NCBI GenBank assembly: GCA_005778045.1 | Contig: SXKQ01000223.1 | Coordinates: forward strand, 1-16,300 | Reading direction: 5' to 3' | DNA length: 16,300 bases | Source: Planctomycetia bacterium | GTDB lineage: Bacteria > Planctomycetota > UBA1135 > GCA-002686595 | Shown here: piece after piece, positions 5,396 to 13,888 of the stretch | Numbering within the stretch: the stretch's first letter is position 1 | Layout of the letters: every line of letters starts with the position of its first letter | Notes under the pieces: model-generated | Databases searched by the model: none | What the model was told of the DNA's origin: nothing | Seen by the model: the letters and a program-made list of their open reading frames with translations, nothing else | Program-made: the position numbers and the translations under genes

Positions 5396-7429
5396 ATGCT
5401 GTCGATGTTCCTCGTTGCGGCGCCCGCGGCGCTCGCTGTTCCCTCCCAAGCCCCGTCCGACGTGCTCACGGCCCACAAGGTTGCCGAGCTGCGCTCGGTG
5501 GCCGCGGCGGAAATCTCGCCCGACGGCGCGAAGATCGCGTACGTGCTCGCGGTACCGCGCAAGCCGCTCGTCGACGAAGACGGTGGCGCGTGGACTGAGC
5601 TGCATGTCGCGGACGTCGCGAGCGGGGCGACGCGCGCCTTCGTCGCTGGCAAGGTCAACGTCTCGGCGCCCGCCTGGACGGCGGATGGCAAGCACCTCGC
5701 GTTCTTGCAGAAGCGCGCCGACGACAAGGGCGCGGCGCTGTACATGATCGCGCTCGACGGCGGCGAGGCGCGGCGCGCGGAGGCGGCCGACGAGTCGATC
5801 TCGGCCTACGACCTGCACCCTGACGGCCAGCGCGGGGTGGTGATCGCGTCCGAGCCCGAGAGCGCCGAACGCAAGAAGCTGCGCGAGAAGGGCTTCGCAC
5901 AGGAGATCTACGAGGAGGACCTGCGCTCCTCGAAGCCGTGGGTGGGCACGCTGTTCGACGAGACGAAGCCCGCCAAGCTCGCGGTCGAAGGGCACGTCTC
6001 CACGGCCCAGTGGAACGCGGCGGGCGACAAGCTCGCGATCACGGTCTCGCCGACGCCGCTCGTCGACGACGACTACATGCGCAAGCGCGTGCAGGTCGTG
6101 AGCGCGGCGGACGGCGCGGTGCTGGCCAAGGTCCAGAATCCCGGCAAGCTGGGCGAGATCGCTTGGAGCCCGGACGGCGCGCGGATCGCGATGATCTCGG
6201 CGGGCGACATCCACGACCCGACGGATGCACGCCTGATGCTCGTGCCCGCGAGCGGCGGAGCGCCGGTGGAGGTGTTCCCCGGCATCGAAGGCGATACGGC
6301 AACCTTTGCATGGAAGGGCGCGGATTCGATCCTGTGCGTCATGCACCGCGGCGTCGAGGCGTCGCTCGAGAAGGTCGAGATCACCGAGCTGTCCAAGGCG
6401 CAACCGAAGGTGCTCGTCGCGACGGGCGGCCCGATCCTCACGACGGTTTCGCTCTCCGACGATGGCCTGCGCGCAGCGTTCGTGGCGGGCTCGCCGACGC
6501 ACCCGCCGGAAGTGTTCACCATGGCGCACGGCGAGGAGAAGCCCAAGCGCGTCACGGACTCGAACCCGATGCTGGCGAAGATCCGCCTCGCCCCACAGGA
6601 AGTCGTGCGCTTCAAGGCGCGCGACGGCGTCGAGATCGAGGGCCTGCTGAACCGTCCGATCGACGAGAACAAGGGCGAGCGCTACCCGCTGATCCTCAAC
6701 GTCCACGGCGGACCGGAGTCGCACCACAGCAATGGCTGGCTGACGAACTACGGAGACCCGGCCCAGACCGCCGCGGCGCGCGGATTCGCGGTGATGCACA
6801 CGAACTACCGCGGCTCGACCGGGCGCGGGATGGCGTTCGCGAAGCTCGGCCAAGCCGATGCGGCCGGTAAGGAGTTCGACGATCTAATCGACGCGATCGA
6901 CCACCTCGTGGGCACGGGCCTCGTCGACAAGGACAAGGTCGCGGTCACGGGCGGCAGCTACGGAGGCTACGCCACCGCGTGGCTTTCGACGCGCTATTCC
7001 GATCGCGTCGCGGCGGGTGTCATGTTCGTCGGCATCTCCGACAAGATCTCGAAGGTCGGCACGACGGACATCCCCGATGAGGAGTTCTACGTGCACGCGC
7101 TGCACCGCCCTTGGGAGGACTGGCAAAAGATGCTCGAGCGCAGCCCGATCTTCTATGCGGGCCAGTGCAAGACGCCGCTGCTCATCCTGCACGGCAAGGA
7201 CGACCCGCGCGTCAACCCGGGCCAGTCGCGCGAGATGTACCGCCATCTCAAGCTGCGCAGCGCGGCGCCGGTGCGGCTCGTGCTGTACCCCGGGGAGGGC
7301 CACGGAAACCGCAAGGCCGCCGCGCGCCTCGACTACAACCTGCGCATGCAGCAGTGGATCGAGCACTACCTGACCGGGGCCAAGGGTGCGCCGCCTTCCA
7401 TGGACCTCGACTACAGCGAAGCGAAGTAG
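5396..7429 (+). CDS. S9 family peptidase (prolyl oligopeptidase / acylaminoacyl-peptidase type)
   Basis: This 677-residue serine peptidase should release or trim peptides, probably outside the cytoplasm. A short hydrophobic N-terminus (MLSMFLVAAPAALAVPSQ) looks like a signal peptide without basic residues. Residues about 40-370 form the beta-propeller that gates the active site, with WDxx/SPDG-like repeats (ISPDGAKIAYVL, WTADGKHLAFL, WSPDGARIAMIS). The alpha/beta-hydrolase part covers about 410-665: oxyanion-hole segment HGGP (437-440), nucleophile Ser521 in GGSYGG, Asp603 in DDPRV, and His636 in GEGHGN. All three catalytic residues are present and correctly ordered, and the length is normal for the family. 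The start ATG 5396 has GGAGA at 5383-5387, eight bases upstream. The EamA gene follows after 29 bases. Substrate preference cannot be read from the sequence. Confidence 0.93.
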   Translation: MLSMFLVAAPAALAVPSQAPSDVLTAHKVAELRSVAAAEISPDGAKIAYVLAVPRKPLVDEDGGAWTELHVADVASGATRAFVAGKVNVSAPAWTADGKHLAFLQKRADDKGAALYMIALDGGEARRAEAADESISAYDLHPDGQRGVVIASEPESAERKKLREKGFAQEIYEEDLRSSKPWVGTLFDETKPAKLAVEGHVSTAQWNAAGDKLAITVSPTPLVDDDYMRKRVQVVSAADGAVLAKVQNPGKLGEIAWSPDGARIAMISAGDIHDPTDARLMLVPASGGAPVEVFPGIEGDTATFAWKGADSILCVMHRGVEASLEKVEITELSKAQPKVLVATGGPILTTVSLSDDGLRAAFVAGSPTHPPEVFTMAHGEEKPKRVTDSNPMLAKIRLAPQEVVRFKARDGVEIEGLLNRPIDENKGERYPLILNVHGGPESHHSNGWLTNYGDPAQTAAARGFAVMHTNYRGSTGRGMAFAKLGQADAAGKEFDDLIDAIDHLVGTGLVDKDKVAVTGGSYGGYATAWLSTRYSDRVAAGVMFVGISDKISKVGTTDIPDEEFYVHALHRPWEDWQKMLERSPIFYAGQCKTPLLILHGKDDPRVNPGQSREMYRHLKLRSAAPVRLVLYPGEGHGNRKAAARLDYNLRMQQWIEHYLTGAKGAPPSMDLDYSEAK

Positions 7430-7458
7430 CTCGCTCCGCGCGCGAAACCGGACTCGAC

Positions 7459-8361
7459 ATGAGCCAGGCCGCGCCGTTCTCGCCCCGCATCGCGCTCCTC
7501 GTGGCCGTCGTGACGGTCTCGACGAGCGCGATCTTCATTCGCCTCGCGGAGGCGCCGCCGCTCGTCGTCGCGACCTACCGCTGCGTGATCGCGACCCTCG
7601 TCCTCGGTGCGCTCGGCTGGCGCGAGTGTCGCAGCGAGCTGCCGCGGCTACTTCCGCGCGAGCGTCTGCTCGCTGTCGGCACGGGACTGGCGCTGGCGCT
7701 GCACTTCGTCGCGTGGATCTCGAGCCTGTCCTACACGGCGGTGGCGTCGAGCCTCGTGCTCGTGACGACGACTCCCTTGTGGGTGGCGCTGATGTCGCCG
7801 TTCGTGGCGCAGGGGCGGGTGCGAGGGGCGACGTGGGTCGGGATCACGCTCAGCGTGCTCGGCTGCGCCGTGATCGGCTACGCGGACATCGAGGCGTCCG
7901 CAGAGGGGTTCTCGCTCAGTGGCTCTGCACTGTGGGGAGACCTGCTCGCGCTCGCGGGAGCTTGGCTGTGCGGCATCTACATGCTCGCGGGGCGTCGCCT
8001 GCGAGCAAGCCTGAGCCTGCTGCCCTACGTGACCGTGTGCTATGGAAGCGCGGCGTCCTTTCTGCTCGTGTTCGCGCTCGCGAGCGGAACCCCGCTCCTC
8101 GGGCACTCATGGGAGACGCTCGGCTGGCTGGCGCTCGTCGCGATCGTGCCGCAGATCATCGGGCACTCGAGCTACAACTACGCGCTGAAGTACGCGAGTG
8201 CGGCGGCGGTGGCGGTCGTGTCGCTGGGGGAGAGCATCGGCGCCACGCTGATGGCGTGGATGTTCCTCGACGAGACGCCGAGCTCGCTCGCGCTCGTCGG
8301 CGGCGCCGTGGTGATCGGCGGAGTCCTGCTCGCGCTGCGCGCCGAAAGTACCTTGGAATGA
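7459..8361 (+). CDS. EamA/DMT superfamily transporter (RhaT-like)
   Basis: This 300-residue protein has about ten hydrophobic segments arranged as two EamA repeats (roughly residues 12-140 and 160-295). The first repeat has the typical opening STSAIFIRLAEAPPLVVATY, the second GDLLALAGAWLCGIYMLAG. The end LGESIGATLMAWMFLDE followed by a glycine-rich last helix is a common signature of drug/metabolite exporters of this group. The length matches the family. The start ATG 7459 follows the peptidase stop by 29 bases; no strong ribosome binding site is seen. The same frame is open back to 7111, but that part overlaps the peptidase gene in another frame. Members export amino acids, nucleosides or other small metabolites; the substrate is not predictable here. 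Co-transcription with the peptidase is plausible. Confidence 0.92.
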   Translation: MSQAAPFSPRIALLVAVVTVSTSAIFIRLAEAPPLVVATYRCVIATLVLGALGWRECRSELPRLLPRERLLAVGTGLALALHFVAWISSLSYTAVASSLVLVTTTPLWVALMSPFVAQGRVRGATWVGITLSVLGCAVIGYADIEASAEGFSLSGSALWGDLLALAGAWLCGIYMLAGRRLRASLSLLPYVTVCYGSAASFLLVFALASGTPLLGHSWETLGWLALVAIVPQIIGHSSYNYALKYASAAAVAVVSLGESIGATLMAWMFLDETPSSLALVGGAVVIGGVLLALRAESTLE

Positions 8362-8372
8362 GTCCTCGGACG

Positions 8373-8400
8373 TTGCGGCTCCGACCAGCGTCCCTATCTT
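8373..8400 (+). promoter_or_regulatory. Candidate promoter for the Dabb-lipoprotein-VWA group
   Basis: TTGCGG (8373-8378) and TATCTT (8395-8400) are separated by 16 bases in the 67-base gap after the EamA gene, with the Dabb ribosome binding site GAGGAG at 8418-8423. The match is partial and the call tentative. Confidence 0.3.
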
Positions 8401-8428
8401 GAGGGCGAATCCGAACCGAGGAGAGCCG

Positions 8429-8737
8429 ATGTTTACGCACGTGGTGTTGCTGAAGATCCGCCGCGATGTCCCGCAGGCCCAGATCGCGGCGGTGTTTGGA
8501 GCGCTCGCCGGGCTGCGCATGAAGATTCCGGGACTGCTCTCGTTCTCCGGCGGGGCGTACACGTCGCCGGAGGGAATGAACAAGGGCTTCACGCATGGCT
8601 TCGTGATGATCTTCAAGGACGAGGTCTCGCGAGACGCGTACTTGCCGCATCCCGACCACGAGGTCGTCAAGGCCATGGTGCTGAAGGTGCTCGACGGCGG
8701 GCTCGATGGCGTGGTCGCGTTCGACTATGCGTCTTGA
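8429..8737 (+). CDS. Dabb (stress-responsive A/B barrel) domain protein
   Basis: This 102-residue protein is a single Dabb domain, a dimeric ferredoxin-like alpha/beta barrel. The opening MFTHVVLLKIRRDVPQAQI, the central GLLSFSGGAYTSPEG, and the closing HGFVMIFKDEVSRDAYLPHP with DHEVVKAM match the usual strand-helix pattern. In the family the HVVLxK strand and the FxDxxxxxxYxxHPxH segment are the most conserved. The start ATG 8429 is chosen over the upstream TTG at 8399 because GAGGAG (8418-8423) lies five bases before it and the family begins at this Met. The stop TGA 8735-8737 overlaps the start of the giant lipoprotein gene by 11 bases, which suggests translational coupling. Small Dabb proteins of this type often accompany sugar-oxidising genes in planctomycetes; most have no assigned reaction. 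Confidence 0.88.
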   Translation: MFTHVVLLKIRRDVPQAQIAAVFGALAGLRMKIPGLLSFSGGAYTSPEGMNKGFTHGFVMIFKDEVSRDAYLPHPDHEVVKAMVLKVLDGGLDGVVAFDYAS

Positions 8738-11700
8738 GCGCGCAGCGGTACTGACCTTGCTCGTGGGCTGCTCGCTAGCGCCCGAGACGAGCGAAAGCCC
8801 CGGTGCGTCGCAGCTCGCTGCGGAGCGCGTGGTGTTCGAGCGCGTGCAGCTCGCGGCCGAGTTCACCTGCGAAGGCGCGAGCTTCGGAGACCTCGACGGC
8901 GACGGAACCAGCGACGTGGTCGCAGGCCCGTACTGGTATCGGGGGCCGGAATTCCGCGAACGTCACGAGCTCTATCCGCCCAAGGCCTTCCGGCCCGAAG
9001 GCTACTCGGACAACTTCCTCTCGTGGACTGACGACCTCGACGTGGACGGGCGGCTCGACGTCGTCGTGGTCGGCTTTCCGGGCCAGCCGGCATTCTGGCT
9101 TCGCAATCCGCTCGGAGAGCACAAGCACACCGAGGAACACTGGCAGCGCTACGAGATCGTGCCTTCGGTGGACAACGAGTCCCCGCACTTCGTCGACCTC
9201 GTCGGCGATGGTCGACGCGAGCTCGTGTTCATGACCGGCGGGCGCTTCGCGTGGGCGGAGCGCGATGTTTCGGACCCGGTAGCGCGCTGGACCGTCCACA
9301 CGTTCTCCGAGAACTACAAGCTCGGTCCCTATGTGCATGGGCTCGGCGCGGGCGACATCGACGGCGATGGACGCAAGGACGTGCTCTGGAAGAACGGCTG
9401 GTTTCGGCAGCCCGAGTCTCTGGCAGGCCATCCGCAGTGGACGCACCACGAGTTCAGTTTCTCCGCCAAGCACGGCGGCGCGCAGATGCTGGTGGACGAC
9501 GTCGACGGGGACGGCGACAACGACGTCATCACGAGTCTCGCGGCACACGAATACGGCCTGTCGTGGTTCGAGCAAGTGCGCGTCGAAGGGGCGCTCACGT
9601 TCGTGGAGCACCGCTTCATGGACGACGAGCCCGCGGATAATGCGCAGGGCGTGTGCTGTTCTGAGCTGCATGCGCTCGAGCTGGTGGACGTCGATGGCGA
9701 CGGCCTCAAGGACGTCGTCACCGGCAAGCGCTGGTGGTCGCACGGGCACGCAGGTGATCCGCAGCCCAATATCCGGCCGTGCGTGTACTGGTTCCGGCTC
9801 GTGCGCGGGCCGCAGGGAGCGGAGTTCGTCGCGCAGCTGATCGACGAACAGAGCGGCGTGGGGACGCAAGTGCAGGTCGGAGACGTGAGTGGTGACGGAC
9901 ATCCTGACGTCGTCGTCGGCAACAAGCGCGGAGCGTTCGTGCTGGTACAAAGGCGCGTCATTGAAGGTGAGGCAGTCGTCCCGACGATGCCCACGCTCGA
10001 CTTCGAGACTGGCGACCTGCGAGGTTGGACGGCGGATGGCGATGCGTTCGCCTTGCAGCCCGTTTTTGGCGACAAGGTGAAGGCGCGCGGGCGCGAGCCG
10101 AGCCTGCACGAGGGCGACTGCTGGATCGGCGGTTACGAGCAGCTCGGCGACAGTTCGACCGGCACGTTGACTTCCGGCCCCATTCGTGTGGATCAGCCGT
10201 TCGCGAGCTTTCTGATGGGCGGCGGGAGCAGTCCGGCGACTCGCGTCGAGCTGGTACTCGAGTCGACGGGTGCTGTGGTCTTCAAGGTGTCGGGCGCCGA
10301 CTTTGAATCGATGCAGCGCGTCGTGGCGGATCTCTCGCGCTGGCGCGGACAAGGGTTGCGCATTCGACTCGTCGACGAAGAGAAGGGCGGCTGGGGGCAC
10401 CTCAACTTTGATGATTTCCGCTTTCATGCCGAGCGTCCCAGCTTCGAGTTGCCGAAGGGCGTGCCCGCGATCCGGCCGTGGGATCCCGTGTCGCACGCGG
10501 GGCTGGATGCGAAGACGGCTGCATCCGTGATGACGGTCCCCGAGGGCTTCCATGTCGACGTGATTGCGGCGGAGCCCGACATCCACCAGCCGATTGCGCT
10601 CGCGATCGACGACAAGGGGCGGCTATGGGTCGCCGAGGCGCACACGTACCCGGTGCGAGCGCCCGAGGGCCAAGGCAAGGACAACCTTCTCGTGTTCGAG
10701 GACGCCGACCACGACGGCTCCTTCGAGAAGCGCACGGTCTTCGCAAGTGGGCTCAACCTCGTCAGTGGACTCGAGGTCGGCTTCGGTGGCGTGTGGGTCG
10801 GTGCGGCGCCGTACCTGCTCTTCCTGCCCGATTCCAACGGCGATCTCGTGCCCGATGGCGCGCCGCAGGTGCTGCTCGACGGCTGGGGCTATGAAGACAC
10901 CCACGAGACGCTCAACGCCTTCAAGTGGGGTCCCGATGGCTGGCTCTACGGATGCCATGGCGTCTTCACCAACTCGCTCGTCGGCAAGCCGGGCACGCCG
11001 AAGGGCGATCGCACGCCGCTCAACGCGGGCGTGTGGCGTTACCACCCTACGCGGCACGAGTTCGAGGTGTTTGCCCATGGGACATCGAACCCGTGGGGCG
11101 TCGACTTCGACGAGAACGGTGAGGCGTTCGTCACGGCCTGCGTCATCCCGCACCTGTTTCACATCGTGCAGGGCGGTCGCTACGAACGCCAATCGGGCGC
11201 CCACTTCAACCCCTACACGTTCGATGACATCGAGACGATCGCGGACCATCGGCACTACGTCGGCGCGAATCCGCACGATGGAAACCACCGCTCCTCCGAT
11301 GCGGGCGGTGGGCACGCGCACTGTGGCTTGCTGATCTACAAGGGGCAGCAGTTCCCCGAGGAATACCGCGGCGGACTCTTCTTCGAGAATGTCCACGGCA
11401 ACCGCATCAACCACGATGCCGTTGAGCCGAAAGGCTCAGGCTTCGTGGGCAAGCACGCGCCGGATCTCTTGCTTGCCAACGACCGCTGGTTTCGCGGCAT
11501 CAGCTTTCAGGAGGGGCCGGACGGGTCGATCTACTTCATCGACTGGTACGACAAGCAGGCCTGCCATTGGACCGAGCCCGGCATCTGGGACCGAACGAAC
11601 GGGCGCATCTATCGGTTGCGCTACGGCGACTTGCGCTCCCGCAGTTCGTCGGGCTGGCCGTCTGGAGTCTCTACGGGAGCGACGTTCTCGCCTCAGGATC

Positions 11701-13826
11701 CGTTCTGCAATGAGCTGAAGGCCGAGGACGCGATGCGCGTGCTTCGGTTGGGAATGCCGTTGAGCTTGCTCGCCGCAGGTTGGTCAGAGGAACGATGGTG
11801 GGCCGAGTGTCTTGAACAGGCGCGACATCCGCACGTGCGGGGCTGGGCCATCCGAACCGCGCTGGAAGGCAAGACGGCGAGCGAGAAACTGCTGCGTGCG
11901 CTCGAAGGCGCGGCCGCGAACGATCCGTCGCCGATCGTGAGGCGCTACCTCGCCTCCGGCCTGCAACGGCTGCCGCTGGAGCAGCGCTGGGAGATCGCGA
12001 AGAACCTCGCGGCGCATGCGGAGGACAACGACGATCCGAACATCCCGTACCTTGTTTGGTACGGCGTCGAGCCGCTGGTCGGCGCGGATCCAGCGCGGGC
12101 TCTCGCCATCTTTTCGAGGGCGCGCCTCGACCTCGTGCGGCGCAACGCAGTCCGCCGTGCGGCTGCGGACCCGACCCTGCACGAGGCGCTCGTGCGGCAT
12201 CTCTCGTTGCCTGAACAGGAGTGGGACCTTGCTTGGCAGCTCGAGGTGGCCGCGTCAGCGCTGCGGGACCAGCGCGGGCTCGCGATGCCTGCGCCATGGC
12301 CGGCTCTGCACGCCCGCATCGAACTCGGACGCGAGCTTCGCGCAACGAAGGCTGCCGCGGAGATCGCCGCGGCATTTGGAGCGGCAGGCTCGCTCGTGGA
12401 ATTGCGGCGCATCGTGCTCGACAAGCGCTTGCTTTCCGACGAGCGCTCGCGCGCTCTCGCCACGCTAGCCGACGCACGCGACCCGGAGTTGAAGACCGCG
12501 CTGCCGGCGCTGTTGACCGATTTGGCGACTCGGCACGAGGCCTTGCGCGCTTTGGGGAGCGTTGGGGACATGTTGGCAGCGCAGGTGGCGCTCGCGTTGC
12601 AGGAGAGTCTGTCCGTCGAGGAACGCCGCACGCTCGTGGAGGCGCTCACGACGCGCGCGGAGTTTGCGAGCATCCTGCTCGATGCGTTGGAGGCGCAAAG
12701 GATCGAGCGTGGCGAGATCGGCGCGTTTGCCGCCCAAAAGATCGAGAGCTTCGGCGACGAGGGACTCACGGCGCGTTTGAATGCGCTGTGGGGTAGCGTA
12801 CGCGCCACTTCGGACAAGAAGCAGCGCAGCATGGCGACGTATCGCGCGCGCCTGAGCCCCGAGGTCGTGGGTGCAGGCGATCGGGCGCGCGGGCGCGAGG
12901 TGTTTTCGCGCACGTGCCAGCAGTGCCACGTCCTGTTTGGGATAGGCGGCGATGTCGGACCCGAGCTCACGGGTGCGAATCGGGCCGATCTCGACTACTT
13001 GCTCTCCAACATCGTCGATCCGAGCGCGGTGGTCGGCAAGGACTACCTGTCGACCCTGGTCTGGACGACGGACGAGCGGCTCGTGAGCGGCATCGTGCGC
13101 GAGGAGACGGCGTCGTCGCTCGTGCTGCGCACGGAGCGTGAGCGTGTGGTGATCCCGAAGTCGGAGATCGAGTCGCAGCGCACGAGCGAGCTCTCCACGA
13201 TGCCGGAGGGCCTGCTCGAGACCCTGACGCCGGACGAGCTCGTCGACTTGTTCGCGTACCTGCAAGGGACGGAGCAGGCGAGCCTGCTGGCGACTCCTCT
13301 CAACGCGGCCCGGCTGTTCGACGGGAAGACGCTCGCTGGTTGGCGCTTTGCGGGCGATGTGTGGAAGGTGGAGGAGGGCGAGATCGTCGGGCGCGGGGCG
13401 CTGGAGCGGAACTCGTTCCTCGTCAGCGAGCTCGAGGTACGCGACTTCCGACTGGAGTTCGAGGTTCGACTCGTCGGCGATAGCGGCAACTCCGGCGTGC
13501 AGTTCCGCTCGCGGGTACAGTCCGACGGAGATGTGGCCGGCTACCAGGCGGACATCGGACCGGGCTGGTGGGGAAAGCTCTACGAGGAGCACGGGCGCGC
13601 GGTCCTATGGGACACGTCGGGGGAGTCGCACGTGAAGCCGGGCGAGTGGAATCGCTACGAGATCGAGGCCCGGGGGTCTCGCATCGTCACGCGCATCCAT
13701 GGCGCGACCTGCGTGGACCTCGACGACCCGGCGGGAGCTCGGGCCGGGGTGCTTGCCCTGCAGCTGCACTCGGGGCCTGCGACCGAGGTGCGATTCCGGA
13801 AGCTCAAGCTCTCGGTGCTGCGCTAG
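8727..13826 (+). CDS. Giant lipoprotein: FG-GAP repeats, beta-sandwich, PVC-type dehydrogenase, HEAT-like, c-type haem and DUF1080 domains
   Basis: The 1,699-residue chain starts at ATG 8727 (MRLERAAVLTLLVGC), a lipoprotein signal with lipid-carrying Cys15. Residues 45-400 hold seven calcium-type FG-GAP/VCBS loops, including DLDGDG at 55, DIDGDG at 210, DVDGDG at 258 and 321, and DVSGDG at 386. Residues 425-570 are a beta-sandwich-like module (FETGDLRGW to FDDFRFH). Residues 600-968 are the PVC-type membrane-bound dehydrogenase propeller (VPEGFHVDVIAAEP, WGPDGWLYGCHGVF, TNGRIYRLRYGD). Residues about 985-1380 are helical, HEAT-like. The planctomycete haem domain has CQQCH at 1397-1401 and a likely axial Met1492 in STMPEGLLETLTPDELVDLF. 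Residues 1529-1699 are DUF1080 (RLFDGKTLAGW to VRFRKLKL), a fold that includes 3-keto-disaccharide hydrolases. Only one CxxCH is present. An alternative ATG at 8706 would disrupt the lipoprotein signal. Probable role: surface or periplasmic sugar oxidation with keto-sugar cleavage, inferred from domains. Confidence 0.93.
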   Translation: MRLERAAVLTLLVGCSLAPETSESPGASQLAAERVVFERVQLAAEFTCEGASFGDLDGDGTSDVVAGPYWYRGPEFRERHELYPPKAFRPEGYSDNFLSWTDDLDVDGRLDVVVVGFPGQPAFWLRNPLGEHKHTEEHWQRYEIVPSVDNESPHFVDLVGDGRRELVFMTGGRFAWAERDVSDPVARWTVHTFSENYKLGPYVHGLGAGDIDGDGRKDVLWKNGWFRQPESLAGHPQWTHHEFSFSAKHGGAQMLVDDVDGDGDNDVITSLAAHEYGLSWFEQVRVEGALTFVEHRFMDDEPADNAQGVCCSELHALELVDVDGDGLKDVVTGKRWWSHGHAGDPQPNIRPCVYWFRLVRGPQGAEFVAQLIDEQSGVGTQVQVGDVSGDGHPDVVVGNKRGAFVLVQRRVIEGEAVVPTMPTLDFETGDLRGWTADGDAFALQPVFGDKVKARGREPSLHEGDCWIGGYEQLGDSSTGTLTSGPIRVDQPFASFLMGGGSSPATRVELVLESTGAVVFKVSGADFESMQRVVADLSRWRGQGLRIRLVDEEKGGWGHLNFDDFRFHAERPSFELPKGVPAIRPWDPVSHAGLDAKTAASVMTVPEGFHVDVIAAEPDIHQPIALAIDDKGRLWVAEAHTYPVRAPEGQGKDNLLVFEDADHDGSFEKRTVFASGLNLVSGLEVGFGGVWVGAAPYLLFLPDSNGDLVPDGAPQVLLDGWGYEDTHETLNAFKWGPDGWLYGCHGVFTNSLVGKPGTPKGDRTPLNAGVWRYHPTRHEFEVFAHGTSNPWGVDFDENGEAFVTACVIPHLFHIVQGGRYERQSGAHFNPYTFDDIETIADHRHYVGANPHDGNHRSSDAGGGHAHCGLLIYKGQQFPEEYRGGLFFENVHGNRINHDAVEPKGSGFVGKHAPDLLLANDRWFRGISFQEGPDGSIYFIDWYDKQACHWTEPGIWDRTNGRIYRLRYGDLRSRSSSGWPSGVSTGATFSPQDPFCNELKAEDAMRVLRLGMPLSLLAAGWSEERWWAECLEQARHPHVRGWAIRTALEGKTASEKLLRALEGAAANDPSPIVRRYLASGLQRLPLEQRWEIAKNLAAHAEDNDDPNIPYLVWYGVEPLVGADPARALAIFSRARLDLVRRNAVRRAAADPTLHEALVRHLSLPEQEWDLAWQLEVAASALRDQRGLAMPAPWPALHARIELGRELRATKAAAEIAAAFGAAGSLVELRRIVLDKRLLSDERSRALATLADARDPELKTALPALLTDLATRHEALRALGSVGDMLAAQVALALQESLSVEERRTLVEALTTRAEFASILLDALEAQRIERGEIGAFAAQKIESFGDEGLTARLNALWGSVRATSDKKQRSMATYRARLSPEVVGAGDRARGREVFSRTCQQCHVLFGIGGDVGPELTGANRADLDYLLSNIVDPSAVVGKDYLSTLVWTTDERLVSGIVREETASSLVLRTERERVVIPKSEIESQRTSELSTMPEGLLETLTPDELVDLFAYLQGTEQASLLATPLNAARLFDGKTLAGWRFAGDVWKVEEGEIVGRGALERNSFLVSELEVRDFRLEFEVRLVGDSGNSGVQFRSRVQSDGDVAGYQADIGPGWWGKLYEEHGRAVLWDTSGESHVKPGEWNRYEIEARGSRIVTRIHGATCVDLDDPAGARAGVLALQLHSGPATEVRFRKLKLSVLR

Positions 13827-13888
13827 TTGCTCGAGTTTCCCGCGCGACCAGCGCCCGCCCCGAGCGACGGGAGGGCGGAGGTCGATGC
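13827..13888 (+). promoter_or_regulatory. Short spacer with ribosome binding site of the VWA gene
   Basis: The 62-base gap contains GGAGG at 13877-13881, seven bases before ATG 13889. It holds no hairpin of note, so read-through from the giant lipoprotein gene is likely. Confidence 0.6.

Noticed and set aside
5306..6853. Long minus-strand frame opposite the S9 peptidase
   Set aside because: Antisense to a gene with a complete catalytic triad; composition is typical of a shadow frame.
8775..10586. 603-codon minus-strand open frame opposite the giant lipoprotein gene
   Set aside because: The plus-strand frame carries seven FG-GAP motifs over the same bases; the antisense product has no family signature.
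12465..13592. Minus-strand frame opposite the haem and DUF1080 domains
   Set aside because: The plus strand encodes CQQCH and DUF1080 motifs here; the antisense reading has no motif.
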